Below, piece by piece: positions 1-9,298 of a DNA stretch of 64,000 nt (its first letter is position 1; each line of letters begins with the position of its first letter). The stretch covers positions 59,094 through 123,093 of the forward strand of contig CALKVA010000007.1 of the NCBI GenBank assembly GCA_937996625.1, written 5' to 3'. Origin of the DNA: UBA5951 sp009936885. GTDB taxonomy: Bacteria; Pseudomonadota; Alphaproteobacteria; Puniceispirillales; Puniceispirillaceae. The notes beneath the pieces were generated by a model. It did not search any database. It was given only the letters and a program-made list of their open reading frames with translations, and was not told the DNA's origin. Made by a program: the position numbers and the translations under genes.

Positions 1-743
1 TTTTAGCAGTCCTATTTATTAATCTGTTTGTTTATTCACCTAGTTATGCGCAATCAAATGCAATCGTAGCCGATTTATCACAATCAGATATTTCAATAAA
101 TACAGACTTTAATGGTGCTTCATTATTGCTATTTGGATCCATATCAGGAGAACAAGGCGATGATATTATTGTCGTGATCAGCGGGCCTCCATCAGAGGTG
201 ATAACACGGCAAAAGTCATATATGAGCGGCATTTGGGTAAATTCAGACTCTGTTAAATGGAAAAATGCACCAAGCTATTATCAGATATTTACAACAAAGC
301 CTCTATCTGAAATAGCTTCTCGCGACGTCCTGAAATCTTTAGCAGTTGGCACAGAATTTCTAAATCTTCGATATGATTCTGCTTTTACGCTTGACCCTGA
401 TGCCTATCTTGAGTGGGCTGATGCGCTAAAACGTAATATGCAATCTGCCTCCCTTTGGAAAACGAATGAGACAACAGTTCAAGTAATGCGCGGCGCTCTT
501 TTCAGAACACAAGTTTCACTTCCTGCAAATATTACAACAGGTGATTACGAAGCCCGAATCATCCATTTTAGGGCAGGTGAATTTATAGCAGAAGACAGAA
601 CAGCCATTGCCGTTAAGAAGGCAGGTTTTAGCGCTATAATTTATCATTTAGCGCATGAATATTCTATTTTTTATGGTATTTTTGCTATTGCTTTTGCCGT
701 TTTTGCTGGCTGGCTGGCCGCGGCGGTTTTTTCAAAACCGTAA
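1..743 (+). CDS. TIGR02186 family membrane-anchored protein (5' partial)
   Basis: The reading frame is open to the left edge (first full codon at position 3), so the start codon lies outside the window. The visible N-terminus is hydrophobic and ends in a likely signal-peptidase site (SPSYAQ, cleavage after Ala). An extracytoplasmic domain with the family's ISGPP and GIWVN stretches follows. One transmembrane helix (about the last 28 residues, YGIFAIAFAVFAGWLAAAVF) lies just before the end. This matches the alphaproteobacterial Alph_Pro_TM family, whose biochemical role is unknown; relatives often sit beside TauE/SafE permeases, which would be upstream of this window. It is followed by a universal stress protein gene on the same strand, 88 bp away. 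Confidence 0.75.
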   Translation, partial: LAVLFINLFVYSPSYAQSNAIVADLSQSDISINTDFNGASLLLFGSISGEQGDDIIVVISGPPSEVITRQKSYMSGIWVNSDSVKWKNAPSYYQIFTTKPLSEIASRDVLKSLAVGTEFLNLRYDSAFTLDPDAYLEWADALKRNMQSASLWKTNETTVQVMRGALFRTQVSLPANITTGDYEARIIHFRAGEFIAEDRTAIAVKKAGFSAIIYHLAHEYSIFYGIFAIAFAVFAGWLAAAVFSKP

Positions 744-831
744 TCCTTTAGTGAACCTGATTATAACAACAAGTTGGCATCTTTCATAAAAATTCGATAA
801 ACTAGGCAAAGAATATAATAATAGGTGTTTT

Positions 832-1308
832 ATGCAGGACGAGACAAAAAACCGTTTCTTTTTGGTGGTTGTGGATGAGACAGAAGAACTCCATCAAGCA
901 CTTCACTTTGCGTGCGAACGCGCAAAATCTATAGATGCCAACATTGCGCTTGTTTACGTTATTACTCCAAATGAGTTTGGTCATTGGGCAGGCGTTAATG
1001 CTCTTATGCGTGCAGAAGCGCGCGAACAAGCCGAAGAAATCATTAAAACACATTCTGATTATGCGAATAGATTGACTGGAAAAACGCCGCTTGTTTTTAT
1101 TCGAGAGGGTGAGACCACAGACCAGATATTGCAGCTAATCGAAGAAGAAAACCAAATCTGTCAATTAGTGCTTGGAGCAGATACTAAGTCCGAATCAGCT
1201 GGGCCTATTGTTAACTATATTACAGGTCGCGGCGCAGCAAGATGCAAAATTCCAGTTGTGATAGTTCCTGATAGCTTATCAGATAGCCAAATAGAAGCAC
1301 TATGCTAA
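832..1308 (+). CDS. Universal stress protein (UspA family)
   Basis: A 158-residue single Usp domain. The beta1 strand (FFLVVVDETEE) is followed by an amphipathic helix, a second strand ALVYVI, and a C-terminal nucleotide-binding-type segment (LVLGADTKSESAGPIVNYITGRGAARCKIPVVIVP) with the usual closing strand. The glycine-rich loop is close to, but not exactly, the ATP-binding GxxGxxxxxGS form, so ATP binding is uncertain. Proteins of this family are cytoplasmic and help cells endure starvation and stress. An ATG start at 832 fits the domain boundary. The gene lies between the TIGR02186 gene and an exported cyclophilin on the same strand. Confidence 0.8.
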   Translation: MQDETKNRFFLVVVDETEELHQALHFACERAKSIDANIALVYVITPNEFGHWAGVNALMRAEAREQAEEIIKTHSDYANRLTGKTPLVFIREGETTDQILQLIEEENQICQLVLGADTKSESAGPIVNYITGRGAARCKIPVVIVPDSLSDSQIEALC

Positions 1309-1397
1309 GCTGATTTTTAGAATCGAGGCTTGACTAATAAAGGCTAACAACCCTATTTCTAGCAATAAGATTTAGATTTATAAATGGACTTAATCTG

Positions 1398-1904
1398 ATG
1401 CGCATAATTTTTTTATTTTATATTCTTTTAACAGGATTTACGATGACGCAAGCACAAGCAAATTCACAACTTATTCTAGATACCAGCGCAGGACAGATAA
1501 AAATTGATTTACTAACTGAAATCGCACCAAACCATGTTGCACGTATATCAGAGTTAGTTGCATCTGGATTTTATGATGGGATAATATTTCATAGAGTGAT
1601 CCCAGGGTTTATGGCGCAAACAGGCGATCCAGATGGGAATGGAACAGGCGGTTCTGGACAGAAGCTTTCAGCTGAATTTTCAGATTATCCCTATCGTGAA
1701 GGAACCGTTGGAATGGCAAGAGCTGCAAACCCTGATAGCGCAGACTCGCAATTTTTTATCTGTTTTGATGGGTGTTCTCACCTAACTGGACAATATACTG
1801 TTTGGGGACAGGTGGCAGATGGGATGGATGTGGTGTACAATATAGCAACTGGCCAGCCGCCAAGTGAACCTGATGAGATTATATCGGCAAAACTTGCTGA
1901 TTAA
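1398..1904 (+). CDS. Exported cyclophilin-type peptidyl-prolyl isomerase
   Basis: A 168-residue protein with an N-terminal signal sequence (about 1-21, ending TQAQA) followed by a cyclophilin fold. Core motifs are visible: FHRVIPGFMAQTGDP (catalytic Arg and the FM..Q segment), GTGGSG, the MAR segment, DSQFFICF and the GQYTVWGQV segment. Residue content matches small bacterial PpiA/PpiB enzymes that catalyse cis-trans isomerisation of Xaa-Pro bonds; the leader suggests a periplasmic, PpiA-like role. The gene stands 89 bp after the Usp gene and converges with rarD downstream. Confidence 0.88.
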   Translation: MRIIFLFYILLTGFTMTQAQANSQLILDTSAGQIKIDLLTEIAPNHVARISELVASGFYDGIIFHRVIPGFMAQTGDPDGNGTGGSGQKLSAEFSDYPYREGTVGMARAANPDSADSQFFICFDGCSHLTGQYTVWGQVADGMDVVYNIATGQPPSEPDEIISAKLAD

Positions 1905-1956
1905 TACCGTGCCAGAAACTGCCTTTTATTAATAGGATATAATTTTTTAATTTGCC

Positions 1957-2826
1957 TTATTGGCTTTTGAAAAACATAGGTGAGAATTGTATTAATAACC
2001 CTGTCCAAATTAATACAAAAACGCTGATATCTATAAAACTAAAAGGTTCCCCGAGCATAATACTAATAATGAGCTGACTTGTTGGATTGAGGTAGAAAAT
2101 CAATCCTGCAATCGCTAATGGCAACATTTTATTTCCATTATGAAATAGGTATAACGGTATAATAGTGAATAATCCGCAAAAAACGGCAAGCATTAGACCC
2201 ATAAGATCCGCCCCGAAAAATAATACTGCTCCGTTTTGCGCCCGCCACCCAAAATAAATCACAGCAATAGGCGCAAGCATTATTGTCTCTATTAACGTTC
2301 CAGTATCTGATTTAACAGGCAATTGTTTACGGATAATTGCATACAGAGCAAAAGTTGTAGCCATACTTATCGCAATCCATGGAAAATTGGATAAACTTGT
2401 CCCCTTTAGTAAAACCGCAGCCAAAGCAAATAGTAACGCAATTTTGGTCAATTTATCTAGGCGTTCACCTAAAAAATAATATCCCATTGCAGCCGTAAGT
2501 AGCGGAAAAATATAATAGCCGAGTGCTGACTGCATTAGCTGTCCATAGTTAATAGCGAATATAAATAACAGCCAGTTTGTTCCTATCAAAGCAGAACAAA
2601 TAATAAATAAAAGAACTTTTTTAAATGAATTTAGAGCCTGTCTTAGTTCTGACAGCCGATTTTGAATGATAAAAACAACCATAAATAAAACACACGACCA
2701 GAATGCACGCTGTGCAACAACTTCCATAAGCGGAAACTCGTTTAATAAGCGATAATATAATGGAGCCATTCCCCAAATCAGCGCACCTGAAGTTGCACTT
2801 GCATATCCAAAGCTGATTTTATTCAT
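1957..2826 (-). CDS. rarD: RarD, EamA-family transporter
   Basis: A 289-residue membrane protein with about ten hydrophobic segments and the RarD N-terminus (FGYASATSGALIWGMAPLYYRLL). The EVVAQRAFWS segment is also typical of RarD, where it usually reads E(I/L)LAHRIIWS. The C-terminal half carries the second EamA repeat (PLAIAGLIFYLNPTSQLIISIMLGEPF). RarD proteins are presumed inner-membrane drug/metabolite exporters; the name comes from a chloramphenicol-sensitivity phenotype and the substrate is not established. It lies 21 bp downstream of a flavoprotein oxidoreductase gene on the same strand, so the two may be co-transcribed. Confidence 0.88.
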   Translation of the reverse strand: MNKISFGYASATSGALIWGMAPLYYRLLNEFPLMEVVAQRAFWSCVLFMVVFIIQNRLSELRQALNSFKKVLLFIICSALIGTNWLLFIFAINYGQLMQSALGYYIFPLLTAAMGYYFLGERLDKLTKIALLFALAAVLLKGTSLSNFPWIAISMATTFALYAIIRKQLPVKSDTGTLIETIMLAPIAVIYFGWRAQNGAVLFFGADLMGLMLAVFCGLFTIIPLYLFHNGNKMLPLAIAGLIFYLNPTSQLIISIMLGEPFSFIDISVFVLIWTGLLIQFSPMFFKSQ

Positions 2827-2847
2827 ATTTTTTGGGTTTCCAATAGA

Positions 2848-4095
2848 TTAGCTTGCGTTTGCCACAAATTTTTCGAATAGCTGTTTCAGGGAAACCGTTT
2901 CATCTGCAATCATTTCGGGGGATATATCAGTATCTTGCTCAAGCAGTCTTTTTCCAATCATATAGGATTGTGGATCCCCTATCGCTTCAATACAGACAAG
3001 TTTATTTTGATACCAACTCCAAACAGAAAAACTTCCCTTTTTCTTGCCTGAGCGCACCTCCTTATGAATTTGTTGCGCTTCACTTGTTTTTGGAAGAATC
3101 CCTGCTATCTGCAATTTCACATCATACTGGTCAGACCAAAACCAAAACGCTTCTTGTTCTGGCATATTAGAGCCCGTAATTGAAGCTGCTGCCACAGCGG
3201 CGCTAAACTGCGCATGATACACTGATTCAATTCTTGTTTTTGTTCTTTTCTGCGAAAAAGCAAGGTCCCCTATCACATAGATATCCTCTGATGCCAAATA
3301 AGTATTATCTACCGTAACACCGTCTGCCACGCAAAGCCCTAAACTTTTGGCAAGTTTTATGTTAGGGGCAACGCCAATTCCAAAAACCAGCACATCACAC
3401 TCTAAAATCTCCCCAGAGCTCAATTTCACAGAACGTGCCTGATCATTATCTGAATAGATGATTTCTGTAACTGCCTTTCCAAGATGGAATGAAACACCCT
3501 GTTTATAGTGGAGTAATCTGAAAAATTCTGATATTTGTGGCGAAGATACGCGCGCAAGTAATCTAGGCTCAAATTCAACAAGATCTACCGTCAGACCAGC
3601 CCTCCGCATGGATGAAGCAACTTCAAGTCCAATAAAACCACCCCCAATAATCACTGCCTTATCACTGTTAAGAGCAGTTTTTCTTAGCTTCAATGCATCT
3701 TGCGTATCTCTTAATACATAAATGTTACTTGCTTGTTTGCTGACAAAATTAGGTATTTTTGCATCAGCGCCCAACGCCAAAATTAAGATATCATATGTTA
3801 TATCATCACCATCTTCCAATGAAATGGTTTTTGTTTTCTGGTCTATAGAAGTAACATTGCTGTTAGTCCTAAGTTCTATATTTTCTTGCGTGAAGAATTC
3901 TTTTGAGCGCAAATAAAACGCCGCAAAATCAGCATCGTCGGATTGGAATAGTTTTTTTGATAATGGCGGCCTTTGCACTGGAAAACCTGGCAGCCTGTCA
4001 ATTAGAATAAGGGCGCCCTTGAAACCATATTGGCGTAATTTATCAGCGCAGCTTACGCCTGCGTGGCTTGCACCAATGATAGCAATTCGTTTCAT
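2848..4095 (-). CDS. NAD(P)/FAD-dependent ferredoxin reductase-like oxidoreductase
   Basis: A 415-residue flavoprotein of the BphA4/ThcD type. An FAD-binding GxGxxG-like motif (IGASHAG, residues 7-13) opens the protein. The NAD-binding Rossmann motif (IIGGGFIGLEVA) lies near residue 150, and a second FAD-contact motif (IYVIGDLA) near residue 270. A reductase C-terminal domain (EAFWFWSDQYDVKLQIAG, near 310) is characteristic of ferredoxin/rubredoxin reductases that feed electrons to oxygenases. No ferredoxin or oxygenase gene lies nearby, so the electron acceptor is unknown. The gene is followed at 21 bp by rarD. Confidence 0.85.
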   Translation of the reverse strand: MKRIAIIGASHAGVSCADKLRQYGFKGALILIDRLPGFPVQRPPLSKKLFQSDDADFAAFYLRSKEFFTQENIELRTNSNVTSIDQKTKTISLEDGDDITYDILILALGADAKIPNFVSKQASNIYVLRDTQDALKLRKTALNSDKAVIIGGGFIGLEVASSMRRAGLTVDLVEFEPRLLARVSSPQISEFFRLLHYKQGVSFHLGKAVTEIIYSDNDQARSVKLSSGEILECDVLVFGIGVAPNIKLAKSLGLCVADGVTVDNTYLASEDIYVIGDLAFSQKRTKTRIESVYHAQFSAAVAAASITGSNMPEQEAFWFWSDQYDVKLQIAGILPKTSEAQQIHKEVRSGKKKGSFSVWSWYQNKLVCIEAIGDPQSYMIGKRLLEQDTDISPEMIADETVSLKQLFEKFVANAS

Positions 4096-4164
4096 CTAAT
4101 CCTAATTTAATGTCCAAAATGTCCAAAGTGCCCAGATTACTTAGTATGGAATAAGCTTCTGGAT

Positions 4165-4407
4165 TTAATTCAAATGCTGAGATGTATTGATTTCATTTGC
4201 AGCCTGACTTTTCGCTATATAGTTTTCTGCATGCCAGCGCATAACCATAACAACAATAACAACGAAACCAACAATTATAAGGTAAACAGAAAGCCGCTTT
4301 GCTCTAGCAGATAAATTGCTATCTACTAACCTTTGAGCTGCAAACCAGATTACCCCCCCTAAAACCAATACACCCAAACCACCTAGCAAGACAGTATCAC
4401 TTGTCAT
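4165..4407 (-). CDS. Small two-helix membrane protein, unknown function
   Basis: About 80 residues with two hydrophobic helices (VLLGGLGVLVLGGVIWFAA and YLIIVGFVVIVVMVM) separated by a short basic loop, and a polar tail. The ATG at 4407 is preferred over a GTG at 4425, because an AAGGG ribosome binding site lies 7 bases before the ATG. It lies upstream of the ferredoxin reductase-like gene on the same strand and diverges from the proteorhodopsin gene. I do not recognise the family; the size and topology suggest an inner-membrane accessory protein. Confidence 0.55.
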   Translation of the reverse strand: MTSDTVLLGGLGVLVLGGVIWFAAQRLVDSNLSARAKRLSVYLIIVGFVVIVVMVMRWHAENYIAKSQAANEINTSQHLN

Positions 4408-4835
4408 CACATCACCCTTACTCACATTTTAAAAAAACGGCTCTTGTTTTATATATCGCTACTATAAGAGACTTAACATCATACAGGTAGACACATTTTT
4501 AAATAACCAGCTTAAATAGTTATTTATTCAAATAAAAGCAGTCAAAATAAAGATGATTCAAGCTATTTTTAACACTTAAAAGATGTATTATTTATATTTT
4601 TACATCTTAAGATTGCTTCCTTAAAAAAAATTATTACATATCAAAAATTAATTTATTATTTTTTTCAGTAAGTTACGTATTTTTAAAGGATTTTTTTGTC
4701 AAAAACAATTTTCTACCTTGCCTACACGTTAATTTTTATTCATGTTGTGTTATCTGGGGAGAAGGTCTTTTAGAAATAAGAGGCTTAAATAAAAAGGTAG
4801 GACGTTCTAGAACGAAGTTTTTTGGGAGTGTCCTA
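4408..4835. other. AT-rich divergent intergenic region upstream of proteorhodopsin
   Basis: A 428 bp, very AT-rich spacer separates the small membrane-protein gene (minus) from proteorhodopsin (plus), so promoters for both are expected here. No open frame of interest is visible. I could not settle on a convincing -35/-10 pair. The last 20 bp contain GGGAG (about 4824-4828), a good ribosome binding site for the opsin. Confidence 0.5.
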
Positions 4836-5606
4836 ATGACAATGATTAAAGCAATTAAATTTGCAATTACGACAGGTGTTCTGTCTATTCTACCTGTAGC
4901 TGCGATGGCTGCAGAAAACCTACAGCAAGATGATTTTGTTGGTATCAGCTTTTGGTTGATCTCAATGGCGTTGGTTGCTGCTACTGCTTTCTTCTTTATG
5001 GAAACACAGCGTGTTTCTGCAAAGTGGAAGACATCTCTTGTGGTATCAGGTCTTGTTACCTTGATTGCCGCTGTTCACTACTTCTACATGCGTGATGTAT
5101 GGGTAGCAACAGGTGATACACCAACAGTATATCGTTATATTGACTGGTTAATCACAGTTCCACTATTGATGATCGAGTTCTACTTAATCCTACGAGCTAT
5201 TACAAATGTATCTGGCGGCGTTTTCTGGCGTCTCACAATCGGTACATTGATTATGCTTATCGGCGGTTACCTAGGTGAAGCTGGTTATTTAAACGTAACA
5301 GTTGCTTTCATCATTGGAATGGCTGGTTGGGCATACATATTGTATGAAATCTTCGCAGGTGAAGCTGGACGTGTTGCAGCAGACGAAGCACCAGAGTCAG
5401 TTAAAGCAGCTTACTCAACAATGCGTTGGATTGTAACAATCGGTTGGGCGATTTATCCGCTAGGATATTTCTTTGGATACATGGCTGGTGGTGCAGATAT
5501 GGCAACATTAAACATTATCTACAACCTTGCAGACGTTCTTAACAAGATTGCGTTCGGCGTTATCATCTGGAACGTGGCTGTTACTGAAACAGAAGCAAAA
5601 GCTTAA
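4836..5606 (+). CDS. Proteorhodopsin, green-absorbing type proton pump
   Basis: A 256-residue seven-helix microbial rhodopsin. A signal peptide (about 1-25, ending AAMA) is followed by the rhodopsin core. Key residues by alignment with the well-studied green proteorhodopsin: His81 (partner of the counterion), Asp103 in RYIDW (proton acceptor), Glu114 in MIEFYLIL (proton donor) and Lys237 in LADVLNKIAFG (retinal Schiff base). The tuning position is Leu111, which predicts green rather than blue absorption. Acceptor and donor carboxylates are both present, so an outward light-driven proton pump is expected. A GGGAG ribosome binding site precedes the ATG. A strong hairpin terminator directly follows, separating it from the retinal pathway genes. 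Confidence 0.97.
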   Translation: MTMIKAIKFAITTGVLSILPVAAMAAENLQQDDFVGISFWLISMALVAATAFFFMETQRVSAKWKTSLVVSGLVTLIAAVHYFYMRDVWVATGDTPTVYRYIDWLITVPLLMIEFYLILRAITNVSGGVFWRLTIGTLIMLIGGYLGEAGYLNVTVAFIIGMAGWAYILYEIFAGEAGRVAADEAPESVKAAYSTMRWIVTIGWAIYPLGYFFGYMAGGADMATLNIIYNLADVLNKIAFGVIIWNVAVTETEAKA

Positions 5607-5616
5607 ATCACTTATC

Positions 5617-5654
5617 AAAAGACAGGTTCAAACACTGAACCTGTCTTTTTTTTT
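5617..5654 (+). terminator. Intrinsic terminator/attenuator between opsin and crtE
   Basis: A 14-bp perfect stem (AAAAGACAGGTTCA at 5617-5630, TGAACCTGTCTTTT at 5636-5649) encloses a 5-base loop and runs into a T tract ending at 5654. It starts 10 bp after the opsin stop codon and ends only 3 bp before the crtE ribosome binding site. Partial read-through would give much more opsin than carotenoid-enzyme transcript. Confidence 0.9.
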
Positions 5655-5667
5655 GCGGGAGCTAATG

Positions 5668-6696
5668 ATGCCAGATAGCTATTTCATAAGCCAAAGACAA
5701 TACGAACCAGCTAGAAAGCAGTCTAGCGATGCTGCATCAATCCGCATATTTAACGATCATCTCTACTCTATTCTTCCAGAAGATGGCCATCCTTTAGCAG
5801 AAGCTGCCAGCCATCATTTCTCTACAAAGGGCAAACAATTGCGAGCCAAAATAGCGCTAGACGCTGGTGACGCTTTTGCAGCAGATATATTGCCAAGCTT
5901 GCATTGGGCATCAGCTGTTGAGCTTCTACATAACGCGTCCTTAATTCATGATGATATTTGTGATGGTGATTCTATCCGCCGAAACAAAGCATCCGTTTGG
6001 GCAAAATATGGCCGTGACATTGCTCTGGCTCTTGGTGACTGGATGATTGCTGAATCATTTGAGCAAGCCGCTATAGCTGCTCGGATTTCAAGGTCCTTTA
6101 ATCTGGTATCCAAACTTGCAACACATGTTAAATCAACTATCGCAGGCCAAGCATTAGAATTTGATAACGCAACCTACCCTGATATTGATAAATATTTGAA
6201 AATCAGCGCTGGAAAAACAGCCCCTTTGTTTGTCGCTGCAATAGACGGTATTGCAGAAATATCAGGCAGAACAGACCTAATAGACCCTATCGGCCATTAT
6301 TTTGCAGCAATGGGCGTGTGCTATCAGTTCGCAAATGATATCCAAAATATTATTGGAACAGACGGAGCAGCAAGCCCTTCATCTGATCTTAAAAGACGGG
6401 CCCCAAATGCCGTAATCGTCTATTTTAGGAGCTTACTTGAAACACAAGAACGCGTCCTATTTGATAATTGGCTCGCTGGCAAATCACAACATAAAGCCAA
6501 TCATTGGCAACAGAAAATGATAGAATCAGGTGCTATTATTAAGGCTGCTGACGAGATGAATAAATTACTAACAAAGGCAGAGGGCTATTCTGGGACACTT
6601 CCAAGAGAATGCTCCGTAGTTATTGCCCCAATCCAATCACAGCTTAGGCATGTGTGTGCGCAAATTGGGGTCGCCTGCCCCAACGAAATTTCCTAA
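5668..6696 (+). CDS. crtE: Geranylgeranyl diphosphate synthase (polyprenyl synthetase), CrtE
   Basis: About 342 residues of the trans-isoprenyl diphosphate synthase fold. It is expected to condense IPP with allylic diphosphates to GGPP, the first committed step toward retinal here. Motifs: GKQLRA (about 55-60), the first aspartate-rich motif DDICD (95-99) followed by RR, and GQALEFD near 160. The second aspartate-rich motif is degenerate: FANDIQN (221-227) in place of DDxxD. The frame extends upstream into the opsin gene, but GGGAG at 5657-5661 places the start at the ATG at 5668 (or the adjacent in-frame ATG at 5665). It heads the carotenoid gene run. Confidence 0.9.
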   Translation: MPDSYFISQRQYEPARKQSSDAASIRIFNDHLYSILPEDGHPLAEAASHHFSTKGKQLRAKIALDAGDAFAADILPSLHWASAVELLHNASLIHDDICDGDSIRRNKASVWAKYGRDIALALGDWMIAESFEQAAIAARISRSFNLVSKLATHVKSTIAGQALEFDNATYPDIDKYLKISAGKTAPLFVAAIDGIAEISGRTDLIDPIGHYFAAMGVCYQFANDIQNIIGTDGAASPSSDLKRRAPNAVIVYFRSLLETQERVLFDNWLAGKSQHKANHWQQKMIESGAIIKAADEMNKLLTKAEGYSGTLPRECSVVIAPIQSQLRHVCAQIGVACPNEIS

Positions 6697-6832
6697 AGAA
6701 ATTTAAGATAAATACTTAATTTAACGATAGCATTTGCGAATTACTACTATACTGTTAAGTCAGTATTCATAAGATACCCCTTATTCAAAGTATAAAATGT
6801 TAAATTCAACTATATGATGGCACCGCTTTAAT

Positions 6833-8323
6833 ATGACACAATCTCTCGTAATTGGCGCCGGATTAGGCGGTATCGCTACAGCACTTCGGTTACGTGCTAA
6901 GGGCGATGATGTTGAGGTACTAGAAAGGCTATCCGCACCAGGCGGAAGAGCGCAGGTTTTTGAGCGAAATGGATTTAAGCATGATGCAGGGCCAACCGTT
7001 ATAACTGCGCCGTTTTTATTTGATGAATTATTCTACCTATTTGGAGAAAAACGCGAAGATCATCTCGATTTCAAGCCTCTTGATTTGTGGTATCGTTTTT
7101 ATTTTGACGAAACAGGCGACACCTTTGATTATGCGGCAAGTATTGAGAAAACAAAGGCGGAAATTGCCCGATTTAGACCAGAAGATGCAGATGGCTATGA
7201 CAGGCTTCTTAAAACATCAAAAGCAATTTTTGATATTGGTTTTACCAAATTAGCAGATAAACCTTTTACTAAATTTAGCGCCATGCTAGCTCAGATTCCC
7301 TCGCTTTTAAAGCTTAAAAGCTATCTTTCTGTAGCTCAGCTTGTAAATATGCATGTCAAACACCCACAAATACGCCAAGCATTCTCTATTCATCCTTTAT
7401 TAGTAGGTGGCAATCCGTTTGATACCACCTCTATTTATGCTTTAATTCATTATTTAGAGCGCGAATGGGGCGTGTTTTTTTGCATGGGGGGAACAGGTAC
7501 GTTAATCAAGGAATTAGAGGCTCTGATGATAAGACAGGGCATTTCTATTCGCTACAATACCGATATTGAACAGATTCTAGTAGAAAAAGGACGCACCAGC
7601 GGTGTTCGAACTACGTCAGGAGAAATAATCTCATCAGATAGGGTGATATGTAACGCAGATACACCAGCGGTTTATGATGAGCTGTTATCTGCCCAGCCAC
7701 AACGCAGAAAAAAAGCAATTCCAGAAAAATTAACACGCTATTCTATGGGATTATATGTGCTGTTTTTTGGAACACGTAAAAAATATGACTCAATAGCGCA
7801 TCATACAATCTGGATGGGCAAGCGGTATCGTGCTTTGTTAGCCGATATATTTAATTCAAAAATATTATCAGATGATTTTTCATTATACTTGCATAGACCT
7901 ACCGCAACAGACCCAACTTTTGCGCCAGACGGGTGTGATAGCTTTTATGTTTTATGCCCTGTGCCAAATCTTCAAGGAAATGTAAACTGGGATGTTCAGG
8001 GCCCTGCATTACAAGAAAGAATTATCACCGCACTTAACCGAACCATTATGCCCGAATTAAAAGAGACAATAACTGATGCATTTTGGATGAGCCCGCGTGA
8101 ATTTAAATCTGACTATCGCGCAAAACACGGTGCTGGCTTTTCTATTGCTCCGATATTTGCGCAGTCTGCATGGTTTAGATATCATAATCAAGATCCACAT
8201 ATTGATAATTTATTTTTTACGGGTGCTGGCACACATCCAGGTGCAGGCATGCCAGGAGTGCTATCTTCTGCTAAAGTGGTAGAAAATTTAATCACCAATA
8301 TGCCAGAGGAACTGGCACTATAG
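6833..8323 (+). CDS. crtI: Phytoene desaturase, CrtI
   Basis: A 496-residue FAD-dependent CrtI-type desaturase that converts phytoene to lycopene through successive desaturations. It opens with the dinucleotide-binding motif VIGAGLGGIATALRL and the following ERLSAPGGRAQ. The C-terminal signature FFTGAGTHPGAGMPGVLSSAKV (about 465-486) is diagnostic of bacterial CrtI. Length matches the family. A 136-bp gap separates it from crtE and there is no obvious ribosome binding site before its ATG. Only 6 bp separate its stop from the longest crtB frame. Confidence 0.95.
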   Translation: MTQSLVIGAGLGGIATALRLRAKGDDVEVLERLSAPGGRAQVFERNGFKHDAGPTVITAPFLFDELFYLFGEKREDHLDFKPLDLWYRFYFDETGDTFDYAASIEKTKAEIARFRPEDADGYDRLLKTSKAIFDIGFTKLADKPFTKFSAMLAQIPSLLKLKSYLSVAQLVNMHVKHPQIRQAFSIHPLLVGGNPFDTTSIYALIHYLEREWGVFFCMGGTGTLIKELEALMIRQGISIRYNTDIEQILVEKGRTSGVRTTSGEIISSDRVICNADTPAVYDELLSAQPQRRKKAIPEKLTRYSMGLYVLFFGTRKKYDSIAHHTIWMGKRYRALLADIFNSKILSDDFSLYLHRPTATDPTFAPDGCDSFYVLCPVPNLQGNVNWDVQGPALQERIITALNRTIMPELKETITDAFWMSPREFKSDYRAKHGAGFSIAPIFAQSAWFRYHNQDPHIDNLFFTGAGTHPGAGMPGVLSSAKVVENLITNMPEELAL

Positions 8324-8329
8324 TATTTT

Positions 8330-9298
8330 TTGAGAACTTATCAAAAAGGGATTATTCCAAACGTGCTTTCTGACAATTCAAACCCTGAAACCAATGAGAA
8401 ATTAGAAGCAACTATTAGCTTGCAGAAAAACGGTAAAAGCTTTTATTGGGCTTCTCAGTTTCTAGGTCGCGAAATGGCAAAAAACGCTACTAAACTATAT
8501 GCTTTTTGCCGAGTATTAGATGATATGGCTGATGGCGATATTAAGGATGGTCCTGTTCGGCTAACTCATATGCAGCAAAAACTACGCAAAGAAACAGGTG
8601 TATCAGACCCTGTCCTAGAGGATTTTCTGCCTTTCATTGATGAATTGAATTTGCCAAAACGAGCTGTTACCGACTTGATTGAGGGCCTTTTACAAGATCA
8701 AAAACAGGTTCTACTTAAAAGCGAGGCTGAGCTTATACAATATAGCTATCATGTTGCTGGAACGGTTGGCTGGATGATGTGTAACGTGCTCAAATGCAAA
8801 AATAAGAATGCTTTTAAGTTTGCTCTTGATCTTGGAATTGCAATGCAGCTTACTAACATTGCCCGCGATGTTTATGAGGATGCGTGCATGGGGCGTCGTT
8901 ATCTGCCCTCAAACTGGGTAGATAATCTCTCCCCATCTCAAATAGTTGAAGCTGCCACAGACCCAAATTCAAAAAATGCAACTGTAATTAAACAAGCTAT
9001 CTTAACACTATTGAAGCTCTCAGATACGTATTATAACAGCGGGGTTAAGGGCCTTGTCTCACTGCCCTGGAAAGCACATCTTGCAATCGGAATTGCGGCT
9101 TTTGTGTATAGGCGAATAGGTATCCAATTGTGCCAAAACCAAGTTAATTGGTATAATGGGCGCACAGTAACCTCTAATTTTACAAAATTTCAATCTAGCT
9201 GTGCTGCACTATTTTTGTTATTCGCACGATTTAAAACCTTGCCTAAACATGACAAAAAACTGCATCAACCCCTTGCAGAAAAGCTGGATTTTTCATGA
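8330..9298 (+). CDS. crtB: Phytoene synthase, CrtB
   Basis: A squalene/phytoene synthase-fold enzyme that joins two GGPP molecules head to head into phytoene. Both aspartate-rich motifs are intact: FCRVLDDMAD (about 60-70) and NIARDVYEDA with the following GRRYLP. The longest frame starts with TTG at 8330, 6 bp after crtI, without a clear ribosome binding site. A GTG at 8363 preceded by AGGGA is an equally plausible start, giving about 311 residues. The 3' end overlaps crtY by 4 bp (ATGA), indicating translational coupling. Confidence 0.93.
   Translation: MRTYQKGIIPNVLSDNSNPETNEKLEATISLQKNGKSFYWASQFLGREMAKNATKLYAFCRVLDDMADGDIKDGPVRLTHMQQKLRKETGVSDPVLEDFLPFIDELNLPKRAVTDLIEGLLQDQKQVLLKSEAELIQYSYHVAGTVGWMMCNVLKCKNKNAFKFALDLGIAMQLTNIARDVYEDACMGRRYLPSNWVDNLSPSQIVEAATDPNSKNATVIKQAILTLLKLSDTYYNSGVKGLVSLPWKAHLAIGIAAFVYRRIGIQLCQNQVNWYNGRTVTSNFTKFQSSCAALFLLFARFKTLPKHDKKLHQPLAEKLDFS

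Noticed and set aside
4408..4835. A defined promoter for proteorhodopsin
   Set aside because: Several weak -35/-10 pairs can be drawn in this AT-rich stretch, but none is clearly better than chance.
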